Made by a program: the position numbers and the translations under genes. This document shows positions 24,995 through 39,200 of a stretch of 64,000 nt of DNA, in pieces. How positions within the stretch are numbered: position 1 is the stretch's first letter; the number at the start of each line of letters is the position of its first letter. The stretch is from Luidia sarsii (lineage: Eukaryota; Echinodermata; Asteroidea; Paxillosida; Luidiidae), in contig OX465101.1 of the NCBI GenBank assembly GCA_949987565.1, forward strand, positions 25,139,911 through 25,203,910, read 5' to 3'. Below the pieces are notes generated by a model. It was not told the origin of the DNA, made no database searches, and was given only the letters and a program-made list of their open reading frames with translations.

Positions 24995-27900
24995 CGCTAC
25001 ACTTATTAAACCGATGGCATCAGGGTACATTTGCCTGGGCGTATTTCAGTGCAGATTTAAGGTACCTTACTAATTCTTTCGGAAATCGATTGACAAGGCC
25101 ACGGGCTATGATCTGAACATAGTTTTAGCTTGAAGGTTTGAATATTGAAGGCGATATTCAGGAGGAGTCATTACAAGTCTCTGCAGCGAGATTCTTTGCA
25201 GTGTATTGAAAGCGCGTCGCAATATACTTGGCTGTGCGCCGTCGCTCAAAGGACATGCCTCCTTTGCCTTAAAATAATTCTTGAATTGAGTCTCAGATAT
25301 CTTGTCTTTCGATCGGATCCTCTCGAGAGCATGTCAAGCTACAGATAGGTCAATTTTCAGCTTCTGGAACGAAATAGTTTTGATGATAATGACTAGAAGG
25401 CAAAGACCATCTGACACATACCCGCTACTTGTGTTTTGTTGACAGTCGTATTGCCGCTACACTTATTAAACCGATGGCATCAGGGTACATTTGCCTGGGC
25501 GTATTTCAGTGCAGATTTAAGGTACCTTACTAATTCTTTCGGAAATCGATTGACAAGGCCACGGGCTCTGATCTGAACATAGTTTTAGCTTGAAGGTTTG
25601 AATATTGAAGGCGATATTCAGGAGGAGTCATTACAAGTCTCTGCAGCGAGATTCTTTGCAGTGTATTGAAAGCGCGTCGCAATATACTTGGCTGTGCGCC
25701 GTCGCTCAAAGGACATGCCTCCTTTGCCTTAAAATAATTCTTGAATTGAGTCTCAGATATCTTGTCTTTCGATCGGATCCTCTCGAGAGCATGTCAAGCT
25801 ACAGATAGGTCAATTTTCAGCTTCTGGAACGAAATAGTTTTGATGATAATGACTAGAAGGCAAAGACCATCTGACACATACCCGCTACTTGTGTTTTGTT
25901 GACAGTCGTATTGCCGCTACACTTATTAAACCGATGGCATCAGGGTACATTTGCCTGGGCGTATTTCAGTGCAGATTTAAGGTACCTTACTAATTCTTTC
26001 GGAAATCGATTGACAAGGCCACGGGCTCTGATCTGAACATAGTTTTAGCTTGAAGGTTTGAATATTGAAGGCGATATTCAGGAGGAGTCATTACAAGTCT
26101 CTGCAGCGAGATTCTTTGCAGTGTATTGTAAGCGCGTCGCAATATACTTGGCTGTGCGCCGTCGCTCAAAGAACATGCCTCCTTTGCCTTGAAATAATTC
26201 TTGAATTGAGTCTCAGATATCTTGTCTTTCGATCGGATCCTCTCGAGAGCATGTCAAGCTACAGATAGGTCAATTTTCAGACTCTGGAACGAAATAGTTT
26301 TGATGATAATGACTAGAAGGCAAAGACCGTCTGACACATACCCCCTACTTGTGTTTTGTTGACAGTCGTATTGCCGCTACACTTATTAAACCGATGGCAT
26401 CAGGGTACATTTGCCTGGGCGTATTTCAGTGCAGATTTAAGGTACCTTACTAATTCTTTCGGAAATCGATTGACAAGGCCAAGGGCTATGATCTGAACAT
26501 AGTTTTAGCTTGAAGGTTTGAATATTGAAGGCGATATTCAGGAGGAGTCATTACAAGTCTCTGCAGCGAGATTCTTTGCAGTGTATTGTAAGCGCGTCGC
26601 AATATACTTGGCTGTGCGCCGTCGCTCAAAGAACATGCCTCCTTTGCCTTGAAATAATTCTTGAATTGAGTCTGAGATATCTTGTCTTTCGATCGGATCC
26701 TCTCGAGAGCATGTCAAGCTACAGATAGGTCAATTTTCAGACTCTGGAACGAAATAGTTTTGATGATAATGACTAGAAGGCATAGACCGTCTGACACATA
26801 CCTGCTACTTGTGTTTTGTTGACAGTCGTATTGCCGCTACACTTATTAAACCGATGGCATCAGGGTACATTTGCCTGGGCGTATTTCAGTGCAGATTTAA
26901 GGTACCTTACTAATTCTTTCGGAAATCGATTGACAAGGCCACGGGCTATGATCTAAACATAGTTTTAGCTTGAAGGTATGAATATTGAAGGCGATATTCA
27001 GGAGGAGTCATTACAAGTCTCTGCAGCGAGATTCTTTGCAGTGTATTGTAAGTGCGTCGCAATATACTTGGCTGTGCGCCGTCGCTCAAAGAACATGCCT
27101 CCTTTGCCTTAAAATAATTCTTGAATTGAGTCTCAGATATCTTGTCTTTCGATCGGATCCTCTCGAGAGCATGTCAAGCTACAGATAGGTCAATTTTCAG
27201 ACTCTGGAACGAAATAGTTTTGAGGATAAAGACTAGAAGGCAAAGACTGTCTGACACATACCCCCTACTTGTGTTGTGTTGACAGTCGTATTGTCGCTAC
27301 ACTTATTAAACCGATGGCATCAGGGTACATTTGCCTGGGCGTATTTCAGTGCAGATTTAAGGTACCTTACTAATTCTTTCGGAAATCGATTGACAAGGCC
27401 ACGGGCTATGATCTGAACATAGTTTTAGCTTGAAGGTTTGAATATTGAAGGCGATATTCAGGAGGAGTCATTACAAGTCTCTGCAGCGAGATTCTTTGCA
27501 GTGTATTGAAAGCGCGTCGCAATATACTTGGCTGTGCGCCGTCGCTCAAAGGACATGCCTCCTTTGCCTTAAAATAATTCTTGAATTGAGTCTCAGATAT
27601 CTTGTCTTTCGATCGGATCCTCTCGAGAGCATGTCAAGCTACAGATAGGTCAATTTTCAGCTTCTGGAACGAAATAGTTTTGATGATAATGACTAGAAGG
27701 CAAAGACCATCTGACACATACCCGCTACTTGTGTTTTGTTGACAGTCGTATTGCCGCTACACTTATTAAACCGATGGCATCAGGGTACATTTGCCTGGGC
27801 GTATTTCAGTGCAGATTTAAGGTACCTTACTAATTCTTTCGGAAATCGATTGACAAGGCCACGGGCTCTGATCTGAACATAGTTTTAGCTTGAAGGTTTG

Positions 27901-30900
27901 AATATTGAAGGCGATATTCAGGAGGAGTCATTACAAGTCTCTGCAGCGAGATTCTTTGCAGTGTATTGAAAGCGCGTCGCAATATACTTGGCTGTGCGCC
28001 GTCGCTCAAAGGACATGCCTCCTTTGCCTTAAAATAATTCTTGAATTGAGTCTCAGATATCTTGTCTTTCGATCGGATCCTCTCGAGAGCATGTCAAGCT
28101 ACAGATAGGTCAATTTTCAGCTTCTGGAACGAAATAGTTTTGATGATAATGACTAGAAGGCAAAGACCATCTGACACATACCCGCTACTTGTGTTTTGTT
28201 GACAGTCGTATTGCCGCTACACTTATTAAACCGATGGCATCAGGGTACATTTGCCTGGGCGTATTTCAGTGCAGATTTAAGGTACCTTACTAATTCTTTC
28301 GGAAATCGATTGACAAGGCCACGGGCTCTGATCTGAACATAGTTTTAGCTTGAAGGTTTGAATATTGAAGGCGATATTCAGGAGGAGTCATTACAAGTCT
28401 CTGCAGCGAGATTCTTTGCAGTGTATTGTAAGCGCGTCGCAATATACTTGGCTGTGCGCCGTCGCTCAAAGAACATGCCTCCTTTGCCTTGAAATAATTC
28501 TTGAATTGAGTCTCAGATATCTTGTCTTTCGATCGGATCCTCTCGAGAGCATGTCAAGCTACAGATAGGTCAATTTTCAGACTCTGGAACGAAATAGTTT
28601 TGATGATAATGACTAGAAGGCAAAGACCGTCTGACACATACCCCCTACTTGTGTTTTGTTGACAGTCGTATTGCCGCTACACTTATTAAACCGATGGCAT
28701 CAGGGTACATTTGCCTGGGCGTATTTCAGTGCAGATTTAAGGTACCTTACTAATTCTTTCGGAAATCGATTGACAAGGCCAAGGGCTATGATCTGAACAT
28801 AGTTTTAGCTTGAAGGTTTGAATATTGAAGGCGATATTCAGGAGGAGTCATTACAAGTCTCTGCAGCGAGATTCTTTGCAGTGTATTGTAAGCGCGTCGC
28901 AATATACTTGGCTGTGCGCCGTCGCTCAAAGAACATGCCTCCTTTGCCTTGAAATAATTCTTGAATTGAGTCTGAGATATCTTGTCTTTCGATCGGATCC
29001 TCTCGAGAGCATGTCAAGCTACAGATAGGTCAATTTTCAGACTCTGGAACGAAATAGTTTTGATGATAATGACTAGAAGGCATAGACCGTCTGACACATA
29101 CCTGCTACTTGTGTTTTGTTGACAGTCGTATTGCCGCTACACTTATTAAACCGATGGCATCAGGGTACATTTGCCTGGGCGTATTTCAGTGCAGATTTAA
29201 GGTACCTTACTAATTCTTTCGGAAATCGATTGACAAGGCCACGGGCTATGATCTAAACATAGTTTTAGCTTGAAGGTATGAATATTGAAGGCGATATTCA
29301 GGAGGAGTCATTACAAGTCTCTGCAGCGAGATTCTTTGCAGTGTATTGTAAGTGCGTCGCAATATACTTGGCTGTGCGCCGTCGCTCAAAGAACATGCCT
29401 CCTTTGCCTTAAAATAATTCTTGAATTGAGTCTCAGATATCTTGTCTTTCGATCGGATCCTCTCGAGAGCATGTCAAGCTACAGATAGGTCAATTTTCAG
29501 ACTCTGGAACGAAATAGTTTTGAGGATAAAGACTAGAAGGCAAAGACTGTCTGACACATACCCCCTACTTGTGTTGTGTTGACAGTCGTATTGTCGCTAC
29601 ACTTATTAAACCGATGGCATCAGGGTACATTTGCCTGGGCGTATTTCAGTGCAGATTTAAGGTACCTTACTAATTCTTTCGGAAATCGATTGACAAGGCC
29701 ACGGGCTATGATCTGAACATAGTTTTAGCTTGAAGGTTTGAATATTGAAGGCTATTTTCAGGAGGAGTCATTACAAGTCTCTGCAGCGAGATTCTTTGCA
29801 GTGTATTGAAAGCGCGTCGCAATATACTTGGCTGTGCGCCGTCGCTAAAAGGACATGCCTCCTTTGCCTTAAAATAATTCTTGAATTGAGTCTCAGATAT
29901 CTTGTCTTTCGATCGGATCCTCTCGAGAGCATGTCAAGCTACAGATAGGTCAATTTTCAGCTTCTGGAACGAAATAGTTTTGATGATAATGACTAGAAGG
30001 CAAAGACCATCTGACACATACCTGCTACTTGTGTTTTGTTGACAGTCGTATTGCCGCTACACTTATTAAACCGATGGCATCAGGGTACATTTGCCTGGGC
30101 GTATTTCAGTGCAGATTTAAGGTACCTTACTAATTCTGTCGGAAATCGATTGACAAGGCCACGGGCTCTGATCTGAACATAGTTTTAGCTTGAAGGTTTG
30201 AATATTGAAGGCGATATTCAGGAGGAGTCATTACAAGTCTCTGCAGCGAGATTCTTTGCAGTGTATTGTAAGCGCGTCGCAATATACTTGGCTGTGCGCC
30301 GTCGCTCAAAGAACATGCCTCCTTTGCCTTGAAATAATTCTTGAATTGAGTCTCAGATATCTTGTCTTTCGATCGGATCCTCTCGAGAGCATGTCAAGCT
30401 ACAGATAGGTCAATTTTCAGACTCTGGAACGAAATAGTTTTGATGATAATGACTAGAAGGCAAAGACCGTCTGACACATACCCCCTACTTGTGTTTTGTT
30501 GACAGTCGTATTGCCGCTACACTTATTAAACCGATGGCATCAGGGTACATTTGCCTGGGCGTATTTCAGAGCAGATTTAAGGTACTTTACTAATTCTTTC
30601 GGAAATCGATTGACAAGGCCAAGGGCTATGATCTGAACATAGTTTTAGCTTGAAGGTTTGAATATTGAAGGCGATATTCAGGAGGAGTCATTACAAGTCT
30701 CTGCAGCGAGATTCTTTGCAGTGTATTGTAAGCGCGTCGCAATATACTTGGCTGTGCGCCGTCGCTCAAAGCACATGCCTCCTTTGCCTTGAAATAATTC
30801 TTGAATTGAGTCTCAGATATCTTGTCTTTCGATCGGATCCTCTCGAGAGCATGTCAAGCTACAGATAGGTCAATTTTCAGACTCTGGAACGAAATAGTTT

Positions 30901-33269
30901 TGATGATAATGACTAGAAGGCAAAGACCGTCTGACACATACCCCCTACTTGTGTTTTGTTGACAGTCGTATTGCCGCTACACTTATTAAACCGATGGCAT
31001 CAGGGTACATTTGCCTGGGCGTATTTCAGTGCAGATTTAAGGTACCTTACTAATTCTTTCGGAAATCGATTGACAAGGCCAAGGGCTATGATCTGAACAT
31101 AGTTTTAGCTTGAAGGTTTGAATATTGAAGGCGATATTCAGGAGGAGTCATTACAAGTCTCTGCAGCGAGATTCTTTGCAGTGTATTGTAAGCGCGTCGC
31201 AATATACTTGGCTGTGCGCCGTCGCTCAAAGAACATGCCTCCTTTGCCTTGAAATAATTCTTGAATTGAGTCTCAGATATCTTGTCTTTCGATCGGATCC
31301 TCTCGAGAGCATGTCAAGCTACAGATAGGTCAATTTTCAGACTCTGGAACGAAATAGTTTTGATGATAATGACTAGAAGGCATAGACCGTCTGACACATA
31401 CCCCCTACTTGTGTATTTGTTGACAGTCGTATTGCCGCTACACTTATTAAACCGATGGCATCAGGGTACATTTGCCTGGGCGTATTTCAGTGCAGATTTA
31501 AGGTACCTTACTAATTCTTTCGGAAATCGATTGACAAGGCCACGGGCTATGATCTAAACATAGTTTTAGCTTGAAGGTATGAATATTGAAGGCGATATTC
31601 AGGAGGAGTCATTACAAGTCTCTGCAGCGAGATTCTTTGCAGTGTATTGTAAGTGCGTCGCAATATACTTGGCTGTGCGCCGTCGCTCGAAGAACATGCC
31701 TCCTTTGCCTTAAAATAATTCTTGAATTGAGTCTCAGATATCTTGTCTTTCGATCGGATCCTCTCGAGAGCATGTCAAGCTACAGATAGGTCAATTTTCA
31801 GACTCTGGAACGAAATAGTTTTGAGGATAAAGACTAGAAGGCAAAGACTGTCTGACACATACCCCCTACTTGTGTTGTGTTGACAGTCGTATTGTCGCTA
31901 CACTTATTAAACCGATGGCATCAGGGTACATTTGCCTGGGCGTATTTCAGTGCAGATTTAAGGTACCTTACTAATTCTTTCGGAAATCGATTGACAAGGC
32001 CACGGGCTATGATCTGAACATAGTTTTAGCTTGAAGGTTTGAATATTGAAGGCTATTTTCAGGAGGAGTCATTACAAGTCTCTGCAGCGAGATTCTTTGC
32101 AGTGTATTGAAAGCGCGTCGCAATATACTTGGCTGTGCGCTGTCGCTAAAAGGACATGCCTCCTTTGCCTTAAAATAATTCTTGAATTGAGTCTCAGATA
32201 TCTTGTCTTTCGATCGGATCCTCTCGAGAGCATGTCAAGCTACAGATAGGTCAATTTTCAGCTTCTGGAACGAAATAGTTTTAATGATAATGACTAGAAG
32301 GCAAAGACCATCTGACACATACCTGCTACTTGTGTTTTGTTGACAGTCGTATTGCCGCTACACTTATTAAACCGATGGCATCAGGGTACATTTGCCTGGG
32401 CGTATTTCAGTGCAGATTTAAGGTACCTTACTAATTCTGTCGGAAATCGATTGACAAGGCCACGGGCTCTGATCTGAACATAGTTTTAGCTTGAAGGTTT
32501 GAATATTGAAGGCGATATTCAGGAGGAGTCATTACAAGTCTCTGCAGCGAGATTCTTTGCAGTGTATTGTAAGCGCGTCGCAATATACTTGGCTGTGCGC
32601 CGTCGCTCAAAGAACATGCCTCCTTTGCCTTGAAATAATTCTTGAATTGAGTCTCAGATATCTTGTCTTTCGATCGGATCCTCTCGAGAGCATGTCAAGC
32701 TACAGATAGGTCAATTTTCAGACTCTGGAACGAAATAGTTTTGATGATAATGACTAGAAGGCAAAGACCGTCTGACACATACCCCCTACTTGTGTTTTGT
32801 TGACAGTCGTATTGCCGCTACACTTATTAAACCGATGGCATCAGGGTACATTTGCCTGGGCGTATTTCAGTGCAGATTTAAGGTACTTTACTAATTCTTT
32901 CGGAAATCGATTGACAAGGCCAAGGGCTATGATCTGAACATAGTTTTAGCTTGAAGGTTTGAATATTGAAGGCGATATTCAGGAGGAGTCATTACAAGTC
33001 TCTGCAGCGAGATTCTTTGCAGTGTATTGTAAGCGCGTCGCAATATACTTGGCTGTGCGCCGTCGCTCAAAGAACATGCCTCCTTTGCCTTGAAATAATT
33101 CTTGAATTGAGTCTCAGATATCTTGTCTTTCGATCGGATCCTCTCGAGAGCATGTCAAGCTACAGATAGGTCAATTTTCAGACTCTGGAACGAAATAGTT
33201 TTGATGATAATGACTAGAAGGCAAAGACCGTCTGACACATACCCCCTACTTGTGTTTTGTTGACAGTCG
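24995..33269 (+). repeat. Pentamer higher-order repeat, ~2,300-bp period, three cycles
   Basis: 24,995–27,452 matches 27,295–29,752 with no difference noticed. Rare shared marks are GGCATAGACC, GTCTGAGAT and TAAGTGCG. A third, more diverged cycle follows: GGCATAGACC recurs near 31,381, TAAGTGCG near 31,651, GCTAAAAGGACATG near 32,147, ATTCTGTCGG near 32,437 and GTACTTTAC near 32,886. The third cycle has gained a beta site and several single changes, so the first two copies are the younger pair. Confidence 0.8.
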
Positions 33270-36200
33270 TAATGCCGCTACACTTTTTAAACCGATGGCA
33301 TCAGGGTACATTTGCCTGGGCGTATTTCAGTGCAGATTTAAGGTACCTTACTAATTCTTTCGGAAATCGATTGACAAGGCCACGGGCTATGATCTGAACA
33401 TAGTTTTAGCTTGAAGGTTTGAATATTGAAGGCGATATTCAGGAGGAGTCATTACAAGTCTCTGCAGCGAGATTCTTTGCAGTGTATTGTAAGCGCGTCG
33501 CAATATACTTGGCTGTGCGCCGTCGCTCAAAGGACATGCCTCCTTTGCCTTGAAATAATTTTTGAAATTGAGTCTCAGATATCTTGTCTTTCGATCGGAT
33601 CCTCTCGAGAGCATGTCAAGCTACAGATAGGTCAATTTTCAGACTCTGGAACGAAATAGTTTTGATGATAATGACTAGAAGGCAAAGACCGTCTGACACA
33701 TACCCCCTACTTGTGTTTTGTTGACAGTCGTATTGCCGCTACACTTATTAAACCGATGGCATCAGGGTACATTTGCCTGGGCGTATTTCAGTGCAGATTT
33801 AAGGTACCTTACTAATTCTTTCGGAAATCGATTGACAAGGCCACGGGCTATGATCTGAACATAGTTTTAGCTTGAAGGTTTGAATATTGAAGGCGATATT
33901 CAGGAGGAGTCATTACAAGTCTCTGCAGCGAGATTCTTTGCAGTGTATTTATTGTAAGCGCGTCGCAATATACTTGGCTGTGCGCCGTCGCTCAAAGAAC
34001 ATGCCTCCTTTGCCTTAAAATAATTCTTGAATTGAGTCTGAGATATCTTGTCTTTCGATCGGATCCTCTCGAGAGCATGTCAAGCTACAGATAGGTCAAT
34101 TTTCAGACTCTGGAACGAAATAGTTTTGAGGATAAAGACTAGAAGGCAAAGACTGTCTGACACATACCCCCTACTTGTGTTGTGTTGACAGTCGTATTGT
34201 CGCTACACTTATTAAACCGATGGCATCAGGGTACATTTGCCTGGGCGTATTTCAGTGCAGATTTAAGGTACCTTACTAATTCTTTCGGAAATCGATTGAC
34301 AAGGCCACGGGCTATGATCTGAACATAGTTTTAGCTTGAAGGTTTGAATATTGAAGGCTATTTTCAGGAGGAGTCATTACAAGTCTCTGCAGCGGGATTC
34401 TTTGCAGTGTATTGTAAGCGCGTCGCAATATACTTGGCTGTGCGCCGTCGCTCAAAGAACATGCCTCCTTTGCCTTAAAATAATTCTTGAATTGAGTCTC
34501 AGATATCTTGTCTTTCGATCGGATCCTCTCGAGAGCATGTCAAGCTACAGATAGGTCAATTTTCAGACTCTGGAACGAAATAGTTTTGATGATAATGACT
34601 AGAAGGCAAAGACCATCTGACACATACCTGCTACTTGTGTTTTGTTGACAGTCGTATTGCCGCTACACTTATTAAACCGATGGCATCAGGGTACATTTGC
34701 CTGGGCGTATTTCAGTGCAGATTTAAGGTACCTTACTAATTCTGTCGGAAATCGATTGACAAGGCCACGGGCTCTGATCTGAACATAGTTTTAGCTTGAA
34801 GGTTTGAATATTGAAGGCGATATTCAGGAGGAGTCATTACAAGTCTCTGCAGCGAGATTCTTTGCAGTGTATTGTAAGCGCGTCGCAATATACTTGGCTG
34901 TGCGCCGTCGCTCAAAGAACATGCCTCCTTTGCCTTGAAATAATTCTTGAATTGAGTCTCAGATATCTTGTCTTTCGATCGGATCCTCTCGAGAGCATGT
35001 CAAGCTACAGATAGGTCAATTTTCAGACTCTGGAACGAAATAGTTTTGATGATAATGACTAGAAGGCAAAGACCGTCTGACACATACCCCCTACTTGTGT
35101 TTTGTTGACAGTCGTATTGCCGCTACACTTATTAAACCGATGGCATCAGGGAACATTTGCCTGGGCGTATTTCAGTGCAGATTTAAGGTACCTTACTAAT
35201 TCTTTCGGAAATCGATTGACAAGGCCACGGGCTATGATCTGAACATAGTTTTAGCTTGAAGGTTTGAATATTGAAGGCGATATTCAGGAGGAGTCATTAC
35301 AAGTCTCTGCAGCGAGATTCTTTGCAGTGTATTGTAAGCGCGTCGCAATATACTTGGCTGTGCGCCGTCGCTCAAAGGACATGCCTCCTTTGCCTTAAAA
35401 TAATTCTTGAATTGAGTCTCAGATATCTTGTCTTTCGATCGGATCCTCTCGAGATTATGTCAAGCTACAGATAGGTCAATTTTCAGCTTCTGGAACGAAA
35501 TAGTTTTGATGATAATGACTAGAAGGCAAAGACATTCTGACACATACCCCCTACTTGTGTTGTGTTGACAGTCGTATTGCCGCTACACTTATTAAACCGA
35601 TGGCATCAGGGTACATTTGCCTGGGCGTATTTCAGTGCAGATTTAAGGTACCTTACTAATTCTTTCGGAAATCGATTGACAAGGCCACGGGCTATGATCT
35701 GAACATAGTTTTAGCTTGAAGGTTTGAATATTGAAGGCGATATTCAGGAGGAGTCATTACAAGTCTCTGCAGCGAGATTCTTTGCAGTGTATTGAAAGCG
35801 CGTCGCAATATACTTGGCTGTGCGCCGTCGCTAAAAGGACATGCCTCCTTTGCCTTAAAATAATTCTTGAATTGAGTCTCAGATATCTTGTCTTTCGATC
35901 GGATCCTCTCGAGAGCATGTCAAGCTACAGATAGGTCAATTTTCAGCTTCTGGAACGAAATAGTTTTGATGATAATGACTAGAAGGCAAAGACCATCTGA
36001 CACATACCTGCTACTTGTGTTTTGTTGACAGTCGTATTGCCGCTACACTTATTAAACCGATGGCATCAGGGTACATTTGCCTGGGCGTATTTCAGTGCAG
36101 ATTTAAGGTACCTTACTAATTCTGTCGGAAATCGATTGACAAGGCCACGGGCTCTGATCTGAACATAGTTTTAGCTTGAAGGTTTGAAAATTGAAGGCGA

Positions 36201-39200
36201 TATTCAGGAGGAGTCATTACAAGTCTCTGCAGCGAGATTCTTTGCAGTGTATTGTAAGCGCGTCGCAATATACTTGGCTGTGCGCCGTCGCTCAAAGAAC
36301 ATGCCTCCTTTGCCTTGAAATAATTCTTGAATTGAGTCTCAGATATCTTGTCTTTCGATCGGATCCTCTCGAGAGCATGTCAAGCTACAGATAGGTCAAT
36401 TTTCAGACTCTGGAACGAAATAGTTTTGATGATAATGACTAGAAGGCAAAGACCGTCTGACACATACCCCCTACTTGTGTTTTGTTGACAGTCGTATTGC
36501 CGCTACACTTATTAAACCGATGGCATCAGGGAACATTTGCCTGGGCGTATTTCAGTGCAGATTTAAGGTACCTTACTAATTCTTTCGGAAATCGATTGAC
36601 AAGGCCAAGGGCTATGATCTGAACATAGTTTTAGCTTGAAGGTTTGAATATTGAAGGCGATATTCAGGAGGAGTCATTACAAGTCTCTGCAGCGAGATTC
36701 TTTGCAGTGTATTGTAAGCGCGTCGCAATATACTTGGCTGTGCGCCGTCGCTCAAACAACATGCCTCCTTTGCCTTGAAATAATTCTTGAATTGAGTCTC
36801 AGATATCTTGTCTTTCGATCGGATCCTCTCGAGAGCATGTCAAGCTACAGATAGGTCAATTTTCAGACTCTGGAACGAAATAGTTTTGATGATAATGACT
36901 AGAAGGCAAAGACCGTCTGACACATACCCCCTACTTGTGTTTTGTTGACAGTCGTAATGCCGCTACACTTTTTAAACCGATGGCATCAGGGTACATTTGC
37001 CTGGGCGTATTTCAGTGCAGATTTAAGGTACCTTACTAATTCTTTCGGAAATCGATTGACAAGGCCACGGGCTATGATCTGAACATAGTTTTAGCTTGAA
37101 GGTTTGAATATTGAAGGCGATATTCAGGAGGAGTCATTACAAGTCTCTGCAGCGAGATTCTTTGCAGTGTATTGTAAGCGCGTCGCAATATACTTGGCTG
37201 TGCGCCGTCGCTCAAAGGACATGCCTCCTTTGCCTTGAAATAATTTTTGAAATTGAGTCTCAGATATCTTGTCTTTCGATCGGATCCTCTCGAGAGCATG
37301 TCAAGCTACAGATAGGTCAATTTTCAGACTCTGGAACGAAATAGTTTTGATGATAATGACTAGAAGGCAAAGACCGTCTGACACATACCCCCTACTTGTG
37401 TTTTGTTGACAGTCGTATTGCCGCTACACTTATTAAACCGATGGCATCAGGGTACATTTGCCTGGGCGTATTTCAGTGCAGATTTAAGGTACCTTACTAA
37501 TTCTTTCGGAAATCGATTGACAAGGCCACGGGCTATGATCTGAACATAGTTTTAGCTTGAAGGTTTGAATATTGAAGGCGATATTCAGGAGGAGTCATTA
37601 CAAGTCTCTGCAGCGAGATTCTTTGCAGTGTATTGTAAGCGCGTCGCAATATACTTGGCTGTGCGCCGTCGCTCAAAGAACATGCCTCCTTTGCCTTAAA
37701 ATAATTCTTGAATTGAGTCTGAGATATCTTGTCTTTCGATCGGATCCTCTCGAGAGCATGTCAAGCTACAGATAGGTCAATTTTCAGACTCTGGAACGAA
37801 ATAGTTTTGATGATAATGACTAGAAGGCGAAGACCGTCTGACACATACCCCCTACTTGTGTTTTGTTGACAGTCGTATTGCCGCTACACTTATTAAACCG
37901 ATGGCATCAGGGTACATTTGCCTGGGCGTATTTCAGTGCAGATTTAAGGTACCTTACTAATTCTTTCGGAAATCGATTGACAAGGCCACGGGCTCTGATC
38001 TGAACATAGTTTTAGCTTGAAGGTTTGAATATTGAAGGCGATAATCAGGAGGAGTCATTACAAGTCTCTGCAGCGAGATTCTTTGCAGTGTATTGTAAGC
38101 GCGTCGCAATATACTTGGCTGTGCGCCGTCGCTCAAAGAACATGCCTCCTTTGCCTTGAAATAATTCTTGAATTGAGTCTCAGATATCTTGTCTTTCGAT
38201 CGGATCCTCTCGAGAGCATGTCAAGCTACAGATAGGTCAATTTTCAGACTCTGGAACGAAATAGTTTTGATGATAATGACTAGAAGGCAAAGACCGTCTG
38301 ACACATACCCCCTACTTGTGTTTTGTTGACAGTCGTATTGCCGCTACACTTATTAAACCGATGGCATCAGGGTACATTTGCCTGGGCGTATTTCAGTGCA
38401 GATTTAAGGTACCTTACTAATTCTTTCGGAAATCGATTGACAAGGCCAAGGGCTATGATCTGAACATAGTTTTAGCTTGAAGGTTTGAATATTGAAGGCG
38501 ATATTCAGGAGGAGTCATTACAAGTCTCTGCAGCGAGATTCTTTGCAGTGTATTGTAAGCGCGTCGCAATATACTTGGCTGTGCGCCGTCGCTCAAAGAA
38601 CATGCCTCCTTTGCCTTGAAATAATTCTTGAATTGAGTCTCAGATATCTTGTCTTTCGATCGGATCCTCTCGAGAGCATGTCAAGCTACAGATAGGTCAA
38701 TTTTCAGACTCTGGAACGAAATAGTTTTGATGATAATGACTAGAAGGCAAAGACCATCTGACACATACCCCCTACTTGTGTATTTGTTGACAGTCGTATT
38801 GCCGCTACACTTATTAAACCGATGGCATCAGGGTACATTTGCCTGGGCGTATTTCAGTGCAGATTTAAGGTACCTTACTAATTCTTTCGGAAATCGATTG
38901 ACAAGGCCACGGGCTATGATCTGAACATAGTTTTAGCTTGAAGGTTTGAATATTGAAGGCGATATTCAGGAGGAGTCATTACAAGTCTCTGCAGCGAGAT
39001 TCTTTGCAGTGTATTGAAAGCGCGTCGCAATATACTTGGCTGTGCGCCGTCGCTCAAAGGACATGCCTCCTTTGCCTTAAAATAATTCTTGAATTGAGTC
39101 TCAGATATCTTGTATTTCGATCGGATCCTCTCGAGAGCATGTCAAGCTACAGATAGGTCAATTTTCAGCTTCTGGAACGAAATAGTTTTGATGATAATGA

